DNA of 64,000 nucleotides, taken from NCBI GenBank assembly GCA_965203855.1, contig CBDBDN010000008.1:310001-374000 (forward strand). The letters run 5' to 3'. A program made the position numbers and the translations under genes. This DNA is from Bin87 sp965203855 (GTDB lineage: Bacteria; Chloroflexota; Dehalococcoidia; Lucifugimonadales; UBA3495). How positions within the stretch are numbered: the stretch's first letter is position 1; every line of letters starts with the position of its first letter. Below, piece by piece: positions 27,289-36,260 of the stretch. The notes beneath the pieces were generated by a model. That model did not search any database, had not been told where the DNA came from, and saw only the letters and a list, made by a program, of their open reading frames with translations.

Positions 27289-27761
27289 ACTGCCATCCCC
27301 TTTGCCGGCGGCGCGGCCGGCATTGCATCCGCCGCATTGTACTCCATTCCGACCGTGCTGTAAGGCTCCAGGAACCAGAGATCGGAGACGCGCAGCATAG
27401 CCTGGCCCAGCCGGAACATGGCTGCCGCCAGCTCGTCGGGGCGGGCGCATTTCGTAATCAGCTCGCCCTGGCGGTAGGTTACTGCCGACGCCGGATTGCA
27501 GACTTTGCCCAGCAGATACCGCTGCTTTGCCGAAAGTTCGCTGCCCCCGGTGCGCTGCCACAGGCAGCCCAGCGTCTCGCCGCCGTCGGTAAGGACATAC
27601 TGCCCGTCATTTAGCGAGACGAAAATAACCCCCATCGTGCCATCGTCAAACATAAAAGGAGTGAACAGACGCGCGCCGCCGTCCGGCATCGGTTCCGGGT
27701 CAATCTCAAAAAGCGAGGCCAGCCCGGCGCACAGCGCAGATTGCAGGTCGGCAGTAATCAT
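27285..27761 (-). CDS. DUF1828-like protein
   Basis: 158 residues. FMFDDGTMGVIFVSLNDGQYVLTD followed by GGETLGCL resembles the first half of DUF1828 proteins, found in phages, islands and near toxin-antitoxin genes; function unknown. The ATG at 27761 is preceded by AAAAGGAGC. It is coupled by a 4-bp overlap to DUF4268 and lies 18 bp after the DUF6978-like gene. Confidence 0.6.
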   Translation of the reverse strand: MITADLQSALCAGLASLFEIDPEPMPDGGARLFTPFMFDDGTMGVIFVSLNDGQYVLTDGGETLGCLWQRTGGSELSAKQRYLLGKVCNPASAVTYRQGELITKCARPDELAAAMFRLGQAMLRVSDLWFLEPYSTVGMEYNAADAMPAAPPAKGMAV

Positions 27762-27779
27762 CAAAGATGCTCCTTTTCG

Positions 27780-28214
27780 TTAACCCGGCGAGTGCATTAC
27801 GCCGCGATGTTCAATGCGGGCTTCGGCGCAGAACTGCCGCCATACCGCAACCGGACGATGCCAGGGTTCCGTAATATCGGCAGGATTATAGGCCATCCGG
27901 TCAGCATTTTCCGCAGTCCAATAGTGCTTGTGCTTTACGCCAACCCGCTCGCCCGTCGTCGGATTGGTATGCGGATGCCCAAAGTTGATAGCGTAAATTC
28001 GTCCCGCTGGCCGATGTACCAAAGTATAGGCCAACGCGAAACGCTGCGGACGATACCAGCCGGCTACGAAAAGCGGATAGCCGCCATCCGAAGCAACTTC
28101 AGCTCGAAACTCTACTGCGCCGATGTGCTGCGGGTTTGGTGCCCACGCTATGTTGCCCTCAATCCGCTTGCCGAAGTCGGCCAGGATGTCATCAAATTCC
28201 TGCTGCGTGAGCAT
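27780..28214 (-). CDS. Hypothetical protein, DUF6978-like
   Basis: 144 residues. Recognisable stretch GVKHKHYWTAENADRMAYNP with PADITEPW, which resembles DUF6978 proteins; no catalytic motif is seen. Its ATG shares one base with the TAA of the nucleotidyltransferase gene (TAATG), so it belongs to the same operon. Function unknown. Confidence 0.6.
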   Translation of the reverse strand: MLTQQEFDDILADFGKRIEGNIAWAPNPQHIGAVEFRAEVASDGGYPLFVAGWYRPQRFALAYTLVHRPAGRIYAINFGHPHTNPTTGERVGVKHKHYWTAENADRMAYNPADITEPWHRPVAVWRQFCAEARIEHRGVMHSPG

Positions 28215-28528
28215 TAGCCGACCGTCCTGTCATCCGAATCGGCCGACGACTGCCCGGCGCTGGCTGATTTGCGGTAGATGACCATTCCCCATTCGTCAAT
28301 ATGCTGCCGCAGCGGGGCGTAGCGAATGCTTTCATAAGCCTTGACATCGCAGCTCTGCGGTATGTCCAGATCCTCCAGATCCAGCGCCAGGCGCCCCAGC
28401 CGGTAATCGTCGACGATGCCGTGGGTTGCCAGGTCGTAGTCGGAGCGCGGCGTTGCTTTCCCGGTAGCGCGGGAGCCGAACAGCGTTACCGCCGTCAGCT
28501 CCGGGTAGGCGGCGAAAATCCGCCGCAT
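28214..28528 (-). CDS. Minimal nucleotidyltransferase (MntA/HI0073-like)
   Basis: 104 residues with the polymerase-beta-like motif LFGSRATGKATPRSDYDLA (GSx10DxD). In MNT/HEPN toxin-antitoxin pairs this protein AMPylates or otherwise neutralises its HEPN partner, which is encoded directly upstream. The ATG at 28528 has GGGAG close by. The frame remains open and homologous-looking (IPPATWER) back to the upstream stop without a start codon, so the true N terminus may have been shortened by a small lesion near 28540-28565. Confidence 0.75.
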   Translation of the reverse strand: MRRIFAAYPELTAVTLFGSRATGKATPRSDYDLATHGIVDDYRLGRLALDLEDLDIPQSCDVKAYESIRYAPLRQHIDEWGMVIYRKSASAGQSSADSDDRTVG

Positions 28529-28561
28529 TCGCTCCCAAGTTGCCGGCGGGATGTGGGGTTG

Positions 28562-28978
28562 TCATAATTCCAACAACTCCGCCCCCAGGCGGCGATACAA
28601 CTCGCCCAGAACTGCCAGATAGCGACTGCTGATGTTGGCGATAACCGCCTCAAATTTGGCGAAATCGTAGGTATGCGCCGTCAGGTTGCGGTCAACCAGC
28701 ATATCCGTTCAGACTTCGGCAGCGTCGATTAGCCGGGCGGCGTAGGCTTCGCGGATGACACTGCGCGGCGTAACCTCGTCGAGCACAATGCCGCCGTATT
28801 CCAGCCGGTCTTTGAGCGTCAGCCAGGCCAGCCGAAAGGTGTACTGAAACCGCTGGATGGCGCCTTCGCGTTCTAGTTCATTCAGTTCTGCAACTCCCGA
28901 CTCCACCGCATCGCTGAGCAAAATGTAGGCGCGGGAAAAGTTGCGAAAGCGGTAATGCCAGCGCGCTGTTTCGGTCAT
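28562..28978 (-). pseudogene. HEPN-like nucleotidyltransferase-binding protein (HI0074 type), interrupted by TGA
   Basis: 139 codons from an ATG at 28978 behind GGAGG. MTETARWHYRFRNFSRAYILL and FQYTFRLAWLTLKDRLEY match the HI0074/HepT helical family. The frame meets a TGA at 28711-28709 after IDAAEV and continues TDMLVDRNLTAHTYD to the natural stop at 28562. The family normally has an aromatic residue, often Trp, at this point, so TGG-to-TGA is the simplest explanation. Since TGA ends other genes here, this is probably a nonsense mutation or base error. The RNxxxH-type RNase motif of HEPN toxins (RNLTAH) lies after the TGA and would be lost. Confidence 0.75.
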
Positions 28979-29004
28979 CGCAGCATCCTCCCGACGCCCG
29001 CGCT

Positions 29005-29367
29005 TTATGCTTCCGCCGGCGCGTGTTCGGCGTACAGCTGGTCGGTTTTGGCGGCCATCACGAAGTCGTTGCGGTGCAGGTTGCGGATTTTGTGCGTCCA
29101 CCAGGTAACGCCGACCCGGCCCCACTCAGTGGTTAGGCGGGGATGGTGCCCCTCCGATTCGGCCAGCTCACCCAGCGCGCTGGTGAACTCCAGCGCCTGC
29201 ACAAAGTTGCGGAACTGGAACTGCCGATCCAGCTTGGGGATGCCGGCTTCGTCCACCAGCGCCCAGTCATTCACGGCGGGATGCAGCGCGGCGATTTCGG
29301 CGTCGGTTACATGGGGCGAATCACGGCGGCAGGCGGTGCATTTTTCGCGGTACAGTTGCTCGGACAT
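29005..29367 (-). CDS. 4a-hydroxytetrahydrobiopterin dehydratase-like protein
   Basis: 120 residues of the pterin-4a-carbinolamine dehydratase fold: FRNFVQALEFTSALGELAESEGHHP, with the conserved EGHHP histidines and WWTHKIRNLHRNDFVMA. The family recycles pterin cofactors for aromatic amino acid hydroxylases; a cofactor role for molybdopterin-like proteins is also known. An N-terminal CTACRR pair is unusual. ATG at 29367 with GGGAGG 11 bases upstream. Confidence 0.85.
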   Translation of the reverse strand: MSEQLYREKCTACRRDSPHVTDAEIAALHPAVNDWALVDEAGIPKLDRQFQFRNFVQALEFTSALGELAESEGHHPRLTTEWGRVGVTWWTHKIRNLHRNDFVMAAKTDQLYAEHAPAEA

Positions 29368-29564
29368 TGCGGGGATACCTCCCGGGTTGCCTGGACGGCG
29401 GGTTGACGCCATTCTAGCATAGCGCCGCGCACCCGGCAGTTAGCAGCCGGCGGTTGAGCATTGCGCCCGCCTGCGGTATAGTTGCGGTGCGCCGCCCGGC
29501 GGCGTACCTGATACGGCGTATCCGATCTGGCGCGCCTGCCGATCTGGCGCACCCGGAGGACATA

Positions 29565-30380
29565 ATGATTTTCGGCGCAATCAGCAATTCCTGGCGCAAT
29601 CAGCTGGACGCTAACGGGCTGGGCGACTTGATTGACGAGGCGCGCCGCCGGGGCTCCCGGCATATTGAGCTGCGCCAGACTTGCCTGGGCAATGCCGAAT
29701 CGGGCGCGGGCGATGCTTGGCGCCCCAACCTGCCGGAGCTGTCCGACATCGTGGCCCGCTTTCCCGATTTGACCTTTGACCTGGCCGTTGCGCTGCCCTG
29801 CATCACCACCGATATTGACCCGGACGGCGATTTGTACCAGGCGCAGCTGGAGGCGGCCATTCTGGTAGGCGGCGACCGGCCCCATTTGCGGACGGTTGAC
29901 CCGGCGGCATCCGACGTGCCATGGGAAACGCCGGCTGATGTGGCCGAACCGGCCGCCCGCATTGCGCCGCTGGCCCGCGCCGCCGCCCGCCGGGGCGTCA
30001 TATTCTCAATGGAAAACTCCGGGCAGCCGCTGCGTTCTATGGCGCTGCTGGTACAGGCCGCGCGCGCCCAGATGAATGACGATGATGCGCCCTATCTGGG
30101 CCTCTGCCCGGACCCGGCCAACCAGCTGCGCCGCCATCCCGACAGCCATCCCCTGGACGAACTGGCGAACCTGCCGGCCGACTACATCAAAATCGTCCAT
30201 TTCAAGCAGGCGCGCGACGGCATTGCTCTGGACAGCGTAGCCGACGGCGATTTGGACTGCCGCGCCATGCTGCGTATCCTGCAAGGCAAGGCTTACGATG
30301 GCCCGGCCATTATGGAAATCCCGTCATCCGACGCCGTTTTTGATAACCTGGCCGCCAGTTTCGCTTACCTCCAAGCATAG
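29565..30380 (+). CDS. Sugar phosphate isomerase/epimerase-like TIM barrel
   Basis: 271 residues. An AP-endonuclease-2-type TIM barrel: MIFGAISNSWRNQL, GVIFSMENSGQPLRS and DYIKIVHFKQARDG supply the metal-binding Glu and His typical of xylose-isomerase-like proteins. The substrate is unknown. ATG with GGAGGA five bases upstream. Followed by argH after a short spacer containing a duplicated GATAGTCCACA motif. Confidence 0.75.
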   Translation: MIFGAISNSWRNQLDANGLGDLIDEARRRGSRHIELRQTCLGNAESGAGDAWRPNLPELSDIVARFPDLTFDLAVALPCITTDIDPDGDLYQAQLEAAILVGGDRPHLRTVDPAASDVPWETPADVAEPAARIAPLARAAARRGVIFSMENSGQPLRSMALLVQAARAQMNDDDAPYLGLCPDPANQLRRHPDSHPLDELANLPADYIKIVHFKQARDGIALDSVADGDLDCRAMLRILQGKAYDGPAIMEIPSSDAVFDNLAASFAYLQA

Positions 30381-30444
30381 CCCACAGGAGATAGTCCACA
30401 AGGGATAGTCCACAGGGCGGCATCAATCGTTGCCCCGGCTCCGC

Positions 30445-30450
30445 TACAAT
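30445..30450 (+). promoter_or_regulatory. -10 element TACAAT of argH
   Basis: TACAAT ends eight bases before the ATG at 30459, so transcription would begin within a base or two of the start codon. No SD is present. Confidence 0.35.
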
Positions 30451-30458
30451 ACGATGCG

Positions 30459-31832
30459 ATGAACGACCACCGCGACTATACCGTATCCCTACACTACGAC
30501 CGGCGGCTGTATCGGCAGGACATCGCCGGCTCCAAAGCCCACGCCGCAATGCTGGCGCAGCAGGGCATCATCTCGGCGGATGACGCCGAAAGCATCGCCG
30601 CCGGCCTGGACGCGGTGCAGGCGGAGATTGAACAGGGCGTCTTTCCGTGGGACGCCGCCTTGGAAGATCTGCATATGAACATTGAGCGCCGCCTTACCGA
30701 GCTGATTGGGCCGGCGGGCGCGCGGCTGCATACCGGCCGTTCCCGCAACGACCAGATTGCCTTGGATCTGCGGCTCTACACGCGGGAAGTCATTGCCGAT
30801 ACCATCGCCGGCCTGCGCCAAGTGCAGCGGGCATTGACCCAGCTGGCGGAACGCTACGCCGATGCGCTGATGCCCGGCTATACGCACTTGCAGCGCGCGC
30901 AGCCCGTCTTGTTCGCCCATCATCTGCTGGCCTATTTTGAGATGTTGCAGCGCGATGTCGGACGTTTCCAGGACTGCGCCGCCCGTATGGAGGTGCTGCC
31001 GCTGGGCAGCGGCGCCCTGGCCGGCGTACCGTATCCCACCGACCGCCGCGCCGTAGCGGATCTGCTGGGCTTTGCGGAAATCAGCGCCAACAGTATGGAC
31101 GCCGTGGCCGACCGGGACTTTCTGGCCGAATACCACGCCGCCGCCGCCATCACGATGATGCACTTTTCCCGCCTGTCCGAGGAAATCATCCTGTGGGCCA
31201 GCCGGGAGTTTGACTTCATTCGGCTGGCCGACGAGTTCACTACCGGCAGCAGCATTATGCCGCAGAAGCGCAATCCCGATTTTGCCGAAATCGCCCGGGG
31301 CAAGACCGGGCGCGTGTACGGCCATCTGATGGGCATTTTGACGGTGCTGAAAGGGCTGCCGCTGACCTACAATCGGGATTTGCAAGAGGACAAAGAGGGG
31401 TTCTTTGACACCGTGGACACGTTGCGGGCTACGCTGGCGGTGTTCGCCGATCTGCTGGCCGGCATCACGCTGAACGCGGAACGCACCGCCGCGCTGGCCG
31501 GCGAAAGCTATATGCTGGCTACCGACCTGGCCGATTATCTGGTCGGCAAGGGCCTGCCGTTCCGGGAAGCGCACGGCATAATGCGCCGCCTGTGTCGGAT
31601 TTGTGAGGAAACCGGCCAGTCGCTGGCGGAGCTGCCGCTGGCATCCTACCGGGAGTTTTCGCCGCACTTTGACGATGAGGTGTACGCCATCACCGCCGCC
31701 GCATCCGTGGCCGCGCGGGACAACCCCGGCGGCACCGCGCCTAACCGGGTAGCCGCAGCATTAGCCCGCGCCCGGCGTATCTTATCCGAAGCCGCGGCAA
31801 AGTCCGAAGCCGCGTCAAAGGACGGTTGCTGA
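30459..31832 (+). CDS. argH: Argininosuccinate lyase
   Basis: 457 residues with HTGRSRNDQ, TYTH-type PGYTHLQRAQP and the superfamily signature GSSIMPQKRNPD. It cleaves argininosuccinate to arginine and fumarate, the last step of arginine synthesis. No other arg genes are in the window. Its TGA shares one base with the ATG of rpe, implying co-translation. Confidence 0.95.
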   Translation: MNDHRDYTVSLHYDRRLYRQDIAGSKAHAAMLAQQGIISADDAESIAAGLDAVQAEIEQGVFPWDAALEDLHMNIERRLTELIGPAGARLHTGRSRNDQIALDLRLYTREVIADTIAGLRQVQRALTQLAERYADALMPGYTHLQRAQPVLFAHHLLAYFEMLQRDVGRFQDCAARMEVLPLGSGALAGVPYPTDRRAVADLLGFAEISANSMDAVADRDFLAEYHAAAAITMMHFSRLSEEIILWASREFDFIRLADEFTTGSSIMPQKRNPDFAEIARGKTGRVYGHLMGILTVLKGLPLTYNRDLQEDKEGFFDTVDTLRATLAVFADLLAGITLNAERTAALAGESYMLATDLADYLVGKGLPFREAHGIMRRLCRICEETGQSLAELPLASYREFSPHFDDEVYAITAAASVAARDNPGGTAPNRVAAALARARRILSEAAAKSEAASKDGC

Positions 31833-32557
31833 TGACGGGTATCGCTCCGGCGTCGGTACAGATTGCGCCGTCGGTATTGGCGGCGGATTTCGGAATACTG
31901 GCCCGGCAGGTGCAGGAAGCCGAAGCCGCCGGCGCCGACCTGATCCATGTTGATGTGATGGACGGCCGGTTCGTGCCTAATATCTCTTTTGGCGAAGTCG
32001 TGGTTGACGCCATCCGCAGCGCTACGGCATTGCCGCTGAACCTGCATCTGATGGTCCGCGAACCGGACCGGCTGCTGCCCGGCCTGGTCAAGGCGGCGTC
32101 CGACCAGGTGCTGGTGCACGCCGAAGCCTGTACGCATCTGCATCGCACGATCGGCCTGATTAAAGAGATGGGCAGTCAGGCGGGCGTCGCCATTAATCCG
32201 GCGACGCCGATTGCGGCGGTAGAGGAAGCGCTGCCCGACCTGGACATTGTGATGGTAATGACGGTGAACCCCGGTTTCGCCGGCCAGCCCTTTATCCCGT
32301 CAATGCTGGACAAATTGCGCCGCCTGCATCGGCTAATCGCTGAAAAGGGCTATCGGACGCGGCTGGAAGTGGACGGCGGCATCAAGGCGGACGCCACGGC
32401 GCGCGATTCCGCCGCCGCCGGCGCCGACATACTGGTTGCGGGAACGGCAGTATTCAACCGGGAGCGGACGGTTGCCGAAGCAATGGCGGCGCTGCGGGCC
32501 AGCATCGCCTTATCCGGTGCCAGCAGCGGTTCTGCCGCAGTTCCTATCGCAAATTGA
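31832..32557 (+). CDS. rpe: Ribulose-phosphate 3-epimerase
   Basis: 241 residues. IAPSVLAADF, HVDVMDGRFVPNISFG, HLMV and VNPGFAGQPF with EVDGGIK are the family metal- and phosphate-binding motifs. It interconverts ribulose-5-phosphate and xylulose-5-phosphate in the pentose phosphate pathway. The ATG at 31832 overlaps the argH stop. Confidence 0.94.
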   Translation: MTGIAPASVQIAPSVLAADFGILARQVQEAEAAGADLIHVDVMDGRFVPNISFGEVVVDAIRSATALPLNLHLMVREPDRLLPGLVKAASDQVLVHAEACTHLHRTIGLIKEMGSQAGVAINPATPIAAVEEALPDLDIVMVMTVNPGFAGQPFIPSMLDKLRRLHRLIAEKGYRTRLEVDGGIKADATARDSAAAGADILVAGTAVFNRERTVAEAMAALRASIALSGASSGSAAVPIAN

Positions 32558-32599
32558 CCCGGCGCCGGCGCATTGGCCGGCGCGCTATGCTGCCGGCGC

Positions 32600-32815
32600 T
32601 TACCCGGCAGCGGCAATGGCGCGCGCTTTGCGGCCGCGCGGCGGCTTGTACATCGTCCGCAGGCAGCGGGAGCAAATCTTGACCCGCGTCGGCTTGCCGT
32701 CAATCGCCAAGGTCTGTTTATGGACATTGGCCTTCCAGCGGGTTTTGGTTTTCCGGTTGGAATGGCTGACATTGTTGCCGGTCATTCCGGCCTTTTTGCA
32801 AATCTGGCACTGCAT
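32600..32815 (-). CDS. rpmB: 50S ribosomal protein bL28
   Basis: 71 residues: CQICKKAGMTGNNVSHSNRKTK, then WKANVHK and ICSRCLRTM. Four cysteines indicate the zinc-binding form. The C terminus is a short basic tail. Convergent with rpe. Confidence 0.94.
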   Translation of the reverse strand: MQCQICKKAGMTGNNVSHSNRKTKTRWKANVHKQTLAIDGKPTRVKICSRCLRTMYKPPRGRKARAIAAAG

Positions 32816-32980
32816 AATTCCGGTCTCGCACGGGTAGGTTGGACGGCATTATAGCATACTGGACGGGATGGCGGTTGCGCCGGCGTTGGGGCTGCGGCAT
32901 AATGCCGTCAAATCCGCCGCCGGGCGCGCCGCCGCCGCGTATTCGGAGCCCGCGCATCCCGGAGCCAAGAGGTTGATGCT

Positions 32981-33934
32981 ATGCCGCAAGCCGGAATACC
33001 GTCGGAACAGGAAGTGCTGGGCTGGTTTGACAGCCTGTCCAACTGGGGACGCTGGGGCGATGACGACGAGCTGGGCACCCCCAACCTGATTACCCCGCAG
33101 AAAACGCGCGCCGCCCTGAACACCGTAGAGGACGGCGTCTGCGTGTCGCTGTCGCGCAGCGTTACCTGGGAACCCGCCGCCGATGTACCCGCCCCGCCGG
33201 TGCATTATATGGTGGAAAGCGGCGAAGGCTGGGCTACCGGCGACAAAGTGTCGTCGCGGCCCTCCGCAGTAGCCACGGATTACATCGGGATGATTTTTCA
33301 CGGCGTCTCCGTTACCCATGTGGACAGCCTGGCCCATTTTTTCTGGAACGGCAAAACTTACAACGGCAAGCCGGCGCATTTCGTCTCCACTAGCCTAGGC
33401 GCTACCGTCTGCTCCGTTGAGCAGGCGCACAAAGGCTTTATCACGCGCGGCGTCCTGGTAGATGTGCCCCTGGTGCGCGGCATCGACTGGGTGGAACGCG
33501 GCGAGGGCGTGATGCCCGACGACATTCGGGCCGCCGAGGCGCGCTGCGGCTTTCGGATTGAGCCGGGCGATGCGCTGCTGGTGCGTACCGGGCAACTGCG
33601 CCGCCGCAATATAGAGGGGCCGATGCCGCGGGAAGCCGGCTCTACGGCTTGCCAGGCCGCTTGCCTGCCGCTGTTCAAAGAGCGCGACATTGCCGTCCTC
33701 GGCTCCGACACCGGCAACGACGTCAGCCCGCCCCAGTACGGCGGCCCGTTGACCAACCCCATACACCAGGTTTCCATCACGGCGATGGGGCTGTGGATTC
33801 TGGACAACGCCAACCTGGAGGATGTGGCCGCGGAATGCCGCCGGCGCAATCGCTGGACTTTTATGGTCAGCATCAACCCGCTGCGCCTGCACAATACCAC
33901 CGGGTCGCCAGTGAACCCGGTAGCCGTGTTTTAG
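32981..33934 (+). CDS. Cyclase family protein (kynurenine formamidase-like)
   Basis: 317 residues. WGRWGDDDELGTPNLITP at the N terminus and HVDSLAHFFWNGKTYNG, the HxGTHxD-like metal site of the cyclase/kynurenine formamidase fold, are visible; ALLVRTGQ and GSDTGND follow. These are metal hydrolases acting on amides or lactones; the substrate is unknown. Normal length. Confidence 0.82.
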   Translation: MPQAGIPSEQEVLGWFDSLSNWGRWGDDDELGTPNLITPQKTRAALNTVEDGVCVSLSRSVTWEPAADVPAPPVHYMVESGEGWATGDKVSSRPSAVATDYIGMIFHGVSVTHVDSLAHFFWNGKTYNGKPAHFVSTSLGATVCSVEQAHKGFITRGVLVDVPLVRGIDWVERGEGVMPDDIRAAEARCGFRIEPGDALLVRTGQLRRRNIEGPMPREAGSTACQAACLPLFKERDIAVLGSDTGNDVSPPQYGGPLTNPIHQVSITAMGLWILDNANLEDVAAECRRRNRWTFMVSINPLRLHNTTGSPVNPVAVF

Positions 33935-33990
33935 TGGGTCTGAATTTTAGCGGGCCTAAAGACGGTGGGCCGAAAGATGACGGTGGCTTG

Positions 33991-36049
33991 ATGCTTGCGC
34001 TTCGGTTGCGGGGAGCCGCCGCCGGCATACGGGGCCGGTTCCCCTGGTACTGCGCCGCCGCCGTATGCCTGATTATCGTAGCGGCGGCGCTGCGGTTTTA
34101 TGGATTGACTTACGACCTGGTCAACATTGATGAAGCGGTAGTCAGCGTCAACTCGCAGGGGTCTTTTACTGAAACTATCGCCAAAACGCGCACGAATAAT
34201 TCTTCGCCGATACTGTATCCGGCGATGCTTTATGCGCTGCAAAAGATTGACAACTCGCCGTTTGCGATCCGCTTTATGCCGGCGCTGTCCGGCGTATTAA
34301 CCGTTGCCGCAATTCTGCTGCTGCTGCCGCGAGCCGGCGTCCGCCGTGAAGCCGCGCTGCTGGCGGCGCTGTTGGCGACATTTGCCCCCGCCGCCATTAT
34401 AGAAGCGCAGGGCGCAAGGGAATACGGCGTTGACGCGTTGTTGGCCGTCCTGCTGATTGCCGGGTTGCTGTGGTATCGTCGCAATGGACGCAAAGTTCTG
34501 CTGTGCGCCGCCCTGTTCATCGCGCCGCTGCTGCAATACGGGTTGGTTCTGTTCGGCGCCGCAGTAATCGGCGCCGGCCTGATTCTGCCCCCCCCCCCCC
34601 CCCCCCCCGACTTTGCCCTCCGGAAACCCGCCAGCCGCGCCGGAAACGGCTGGAAATGGCCGGAAATGGATTAAGGATTGGCTGCGCCGGCGCATCAGCA
34701 TGGCCGGGCCGGCGGCGTTTTTCCTGGCCGGATGCGTAGCAAGTTATTTGATTACCGTGCGTCGCCAGCTGGAACTGGGCGGCTGGGGATGGGTGAATTA
34801 CGGCTACGGGGGCGCCTATTATGCGGAGAATGAATATACCGTTGCGCTGCTGCTGGAGTTCGCATTTACGGCGCTGCGGAACCTGATTGACATACATTTG
34901 CCGCACATTGCGGCGTTGGCGATTCTGGGAGCGCTGGCATTGCTGCTGGCGCTGGCGGCGGCGCGGCGCTTGGGCTGGCGCGTTGACGAAACGGAAACGG
35001 AGCGCGGCGCAGCGGCATGGCGCGCGACGGCAATTCTGCTGGGTTTGGCGTTGGCGGCGGCCCTTCTAGCCGGAGCGCTCGCTTTGTATCCCGCCGATGT
35101 CCACCGGCTTACCTCATATATGTCCCCGATAATTCATATATTCGGGGGCTGCGTGCTGTACGCCGCCGCCTGTAGCGTGGCGGCGCCGCTGCGTTGGCGC
35201 CGGCCGGCGGCGCTCCGGACGCTAATTTGTGCTTTGTCTATATTGCTTGTAGTGGTTGGAGCCGCAGCGGTTAAGCCCAGCGTAATGTACAAGTATAGCG
35301 GGTATCAGGACAATTCGGTTACCGCCGCCAGTTTTAGAAAATTTCTAGCCGAATCTACTGCTGCGGATGATGTCGTTTATACGCCGGGCAGCCTTGCGGC
35401 GATCAACGATTTCTATGACCGGCATCACCGGACGGGAAAGCCGGACAACCACATTTACGGCAACGAACTATGCTGGGCTGAGGGTGATATTGGAAACTGT
35501 TTCCGGGAGCTGTCCAATGTGATAACGACGCGTGGTGATAATCCGGGCAATGTATGGCTGCTGCATTTCAGTCAAACGCTGTCCGAACCGCTGCTGCGTT
35601 GGAGCGAACCGGACGATATAGGCCATGTTGTGAACCGTCCCTTCGTGAATCTGTACCGCCTGGAATACGACGGGCTGATGACGAATATCCGACGGGAATG
35701 GCTGGCCGAATATCAGCCGCTGCTGGCGGGCGGGCCGGCAGCGCACGGGCCTTTTGAGGTCTATCTTAATGACGGCCAGCTTGCCTACGACCGGGCGCCG
35801 TGCCGGCCGGCGGATGCGAACCCGACCTTCTTGCTGCACATTTTCCCGGTTGATCCAAATGCGCTGCCGGAGCAATGGCGATCCGATGGGTACGAAAACC
35901 GGGATTTCAACTTTTTGGAGCAGGGCGGCGCGCTGCTGGAAAATCGCTGCCTGGTATCGGTCGCCTTGCCAGATTACGACATCGCCAGCATCCACACCGG
36001 GCAATACAGCAACGCCGGCCGGATTTGGGCAGTGGAGTTTGCGCCATAG
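33991..36049 (+). CDS. Multi-pass membrane glycosyltransferase-like protein, interrupted at a 21-C tract
   Basis: The first part (33991-34674) begins with an N-terminal membrane helix, then NIDEAVVSVNSQG (acidic first-loop motif as in GT39/PMT-type enzymes) and several hydrophobic helices. At 34588-34608 lie 21 consecutive C, after which this frame stops at 34674. A second frame from the tract to 36049 continues with helices and a soluble domain. With 20 C (or 17 or 23) the two join into about 685 residues, so the gene is OFF as sequenced. Slipped-strand phase variation of a surface glycan enzyme is inferred. Glycosyltransferase identity is moderate. Tract length may also be an assembly error. 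Confidence 0.75.
34588..34608. repeat. Poly-C tract of 21 bases inside a coding region
   Basis: Twenty-one consecutive C, flanked by CTG and GAC. Its length sets the reading frame of the surrounding gene. No other single-base run here comes close except the G15 at 43248. Confidence 0.95.
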
Positions 36050-36053
36050 GGGT

Positions 36054-36105
36054 GGATTCCGGCTTTCGCCGGAATGACGGAAAATAAACTACCCAATTGG
36101 AAACA
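36054..36105. repeat. Palindromic repeat with right-hand tail
   Basis: Core stem-loop (36054-36080) followed by AAAATAAACTACCCAATTGG and AAAC, the same tail as in the longer element at 53916-54000. It lies directly after the membrane protein stop. Confidence 0.75.
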
Positions 36106-36260
36106 TTGCCGGGATGCCGCCGGCCGGTTGCCCATTGCGGCGTCTTGCCCTAAACTTACGCTGGACGGATTGGCGACGGGATGGAGTCGATTCCATCTCG
36201 CCGCAAGTCGGCATCACGCCGCAGCGCGAACACAAACTTATCGCAACAGGAGGCTTGCCG

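Noticed and set aside
28709..28711. TGA in the HEPN gene as another selenocysteine codon
   Set aside because: The family has an aromatic residue, not Cys, at this place, so a nonsense change is simpler.
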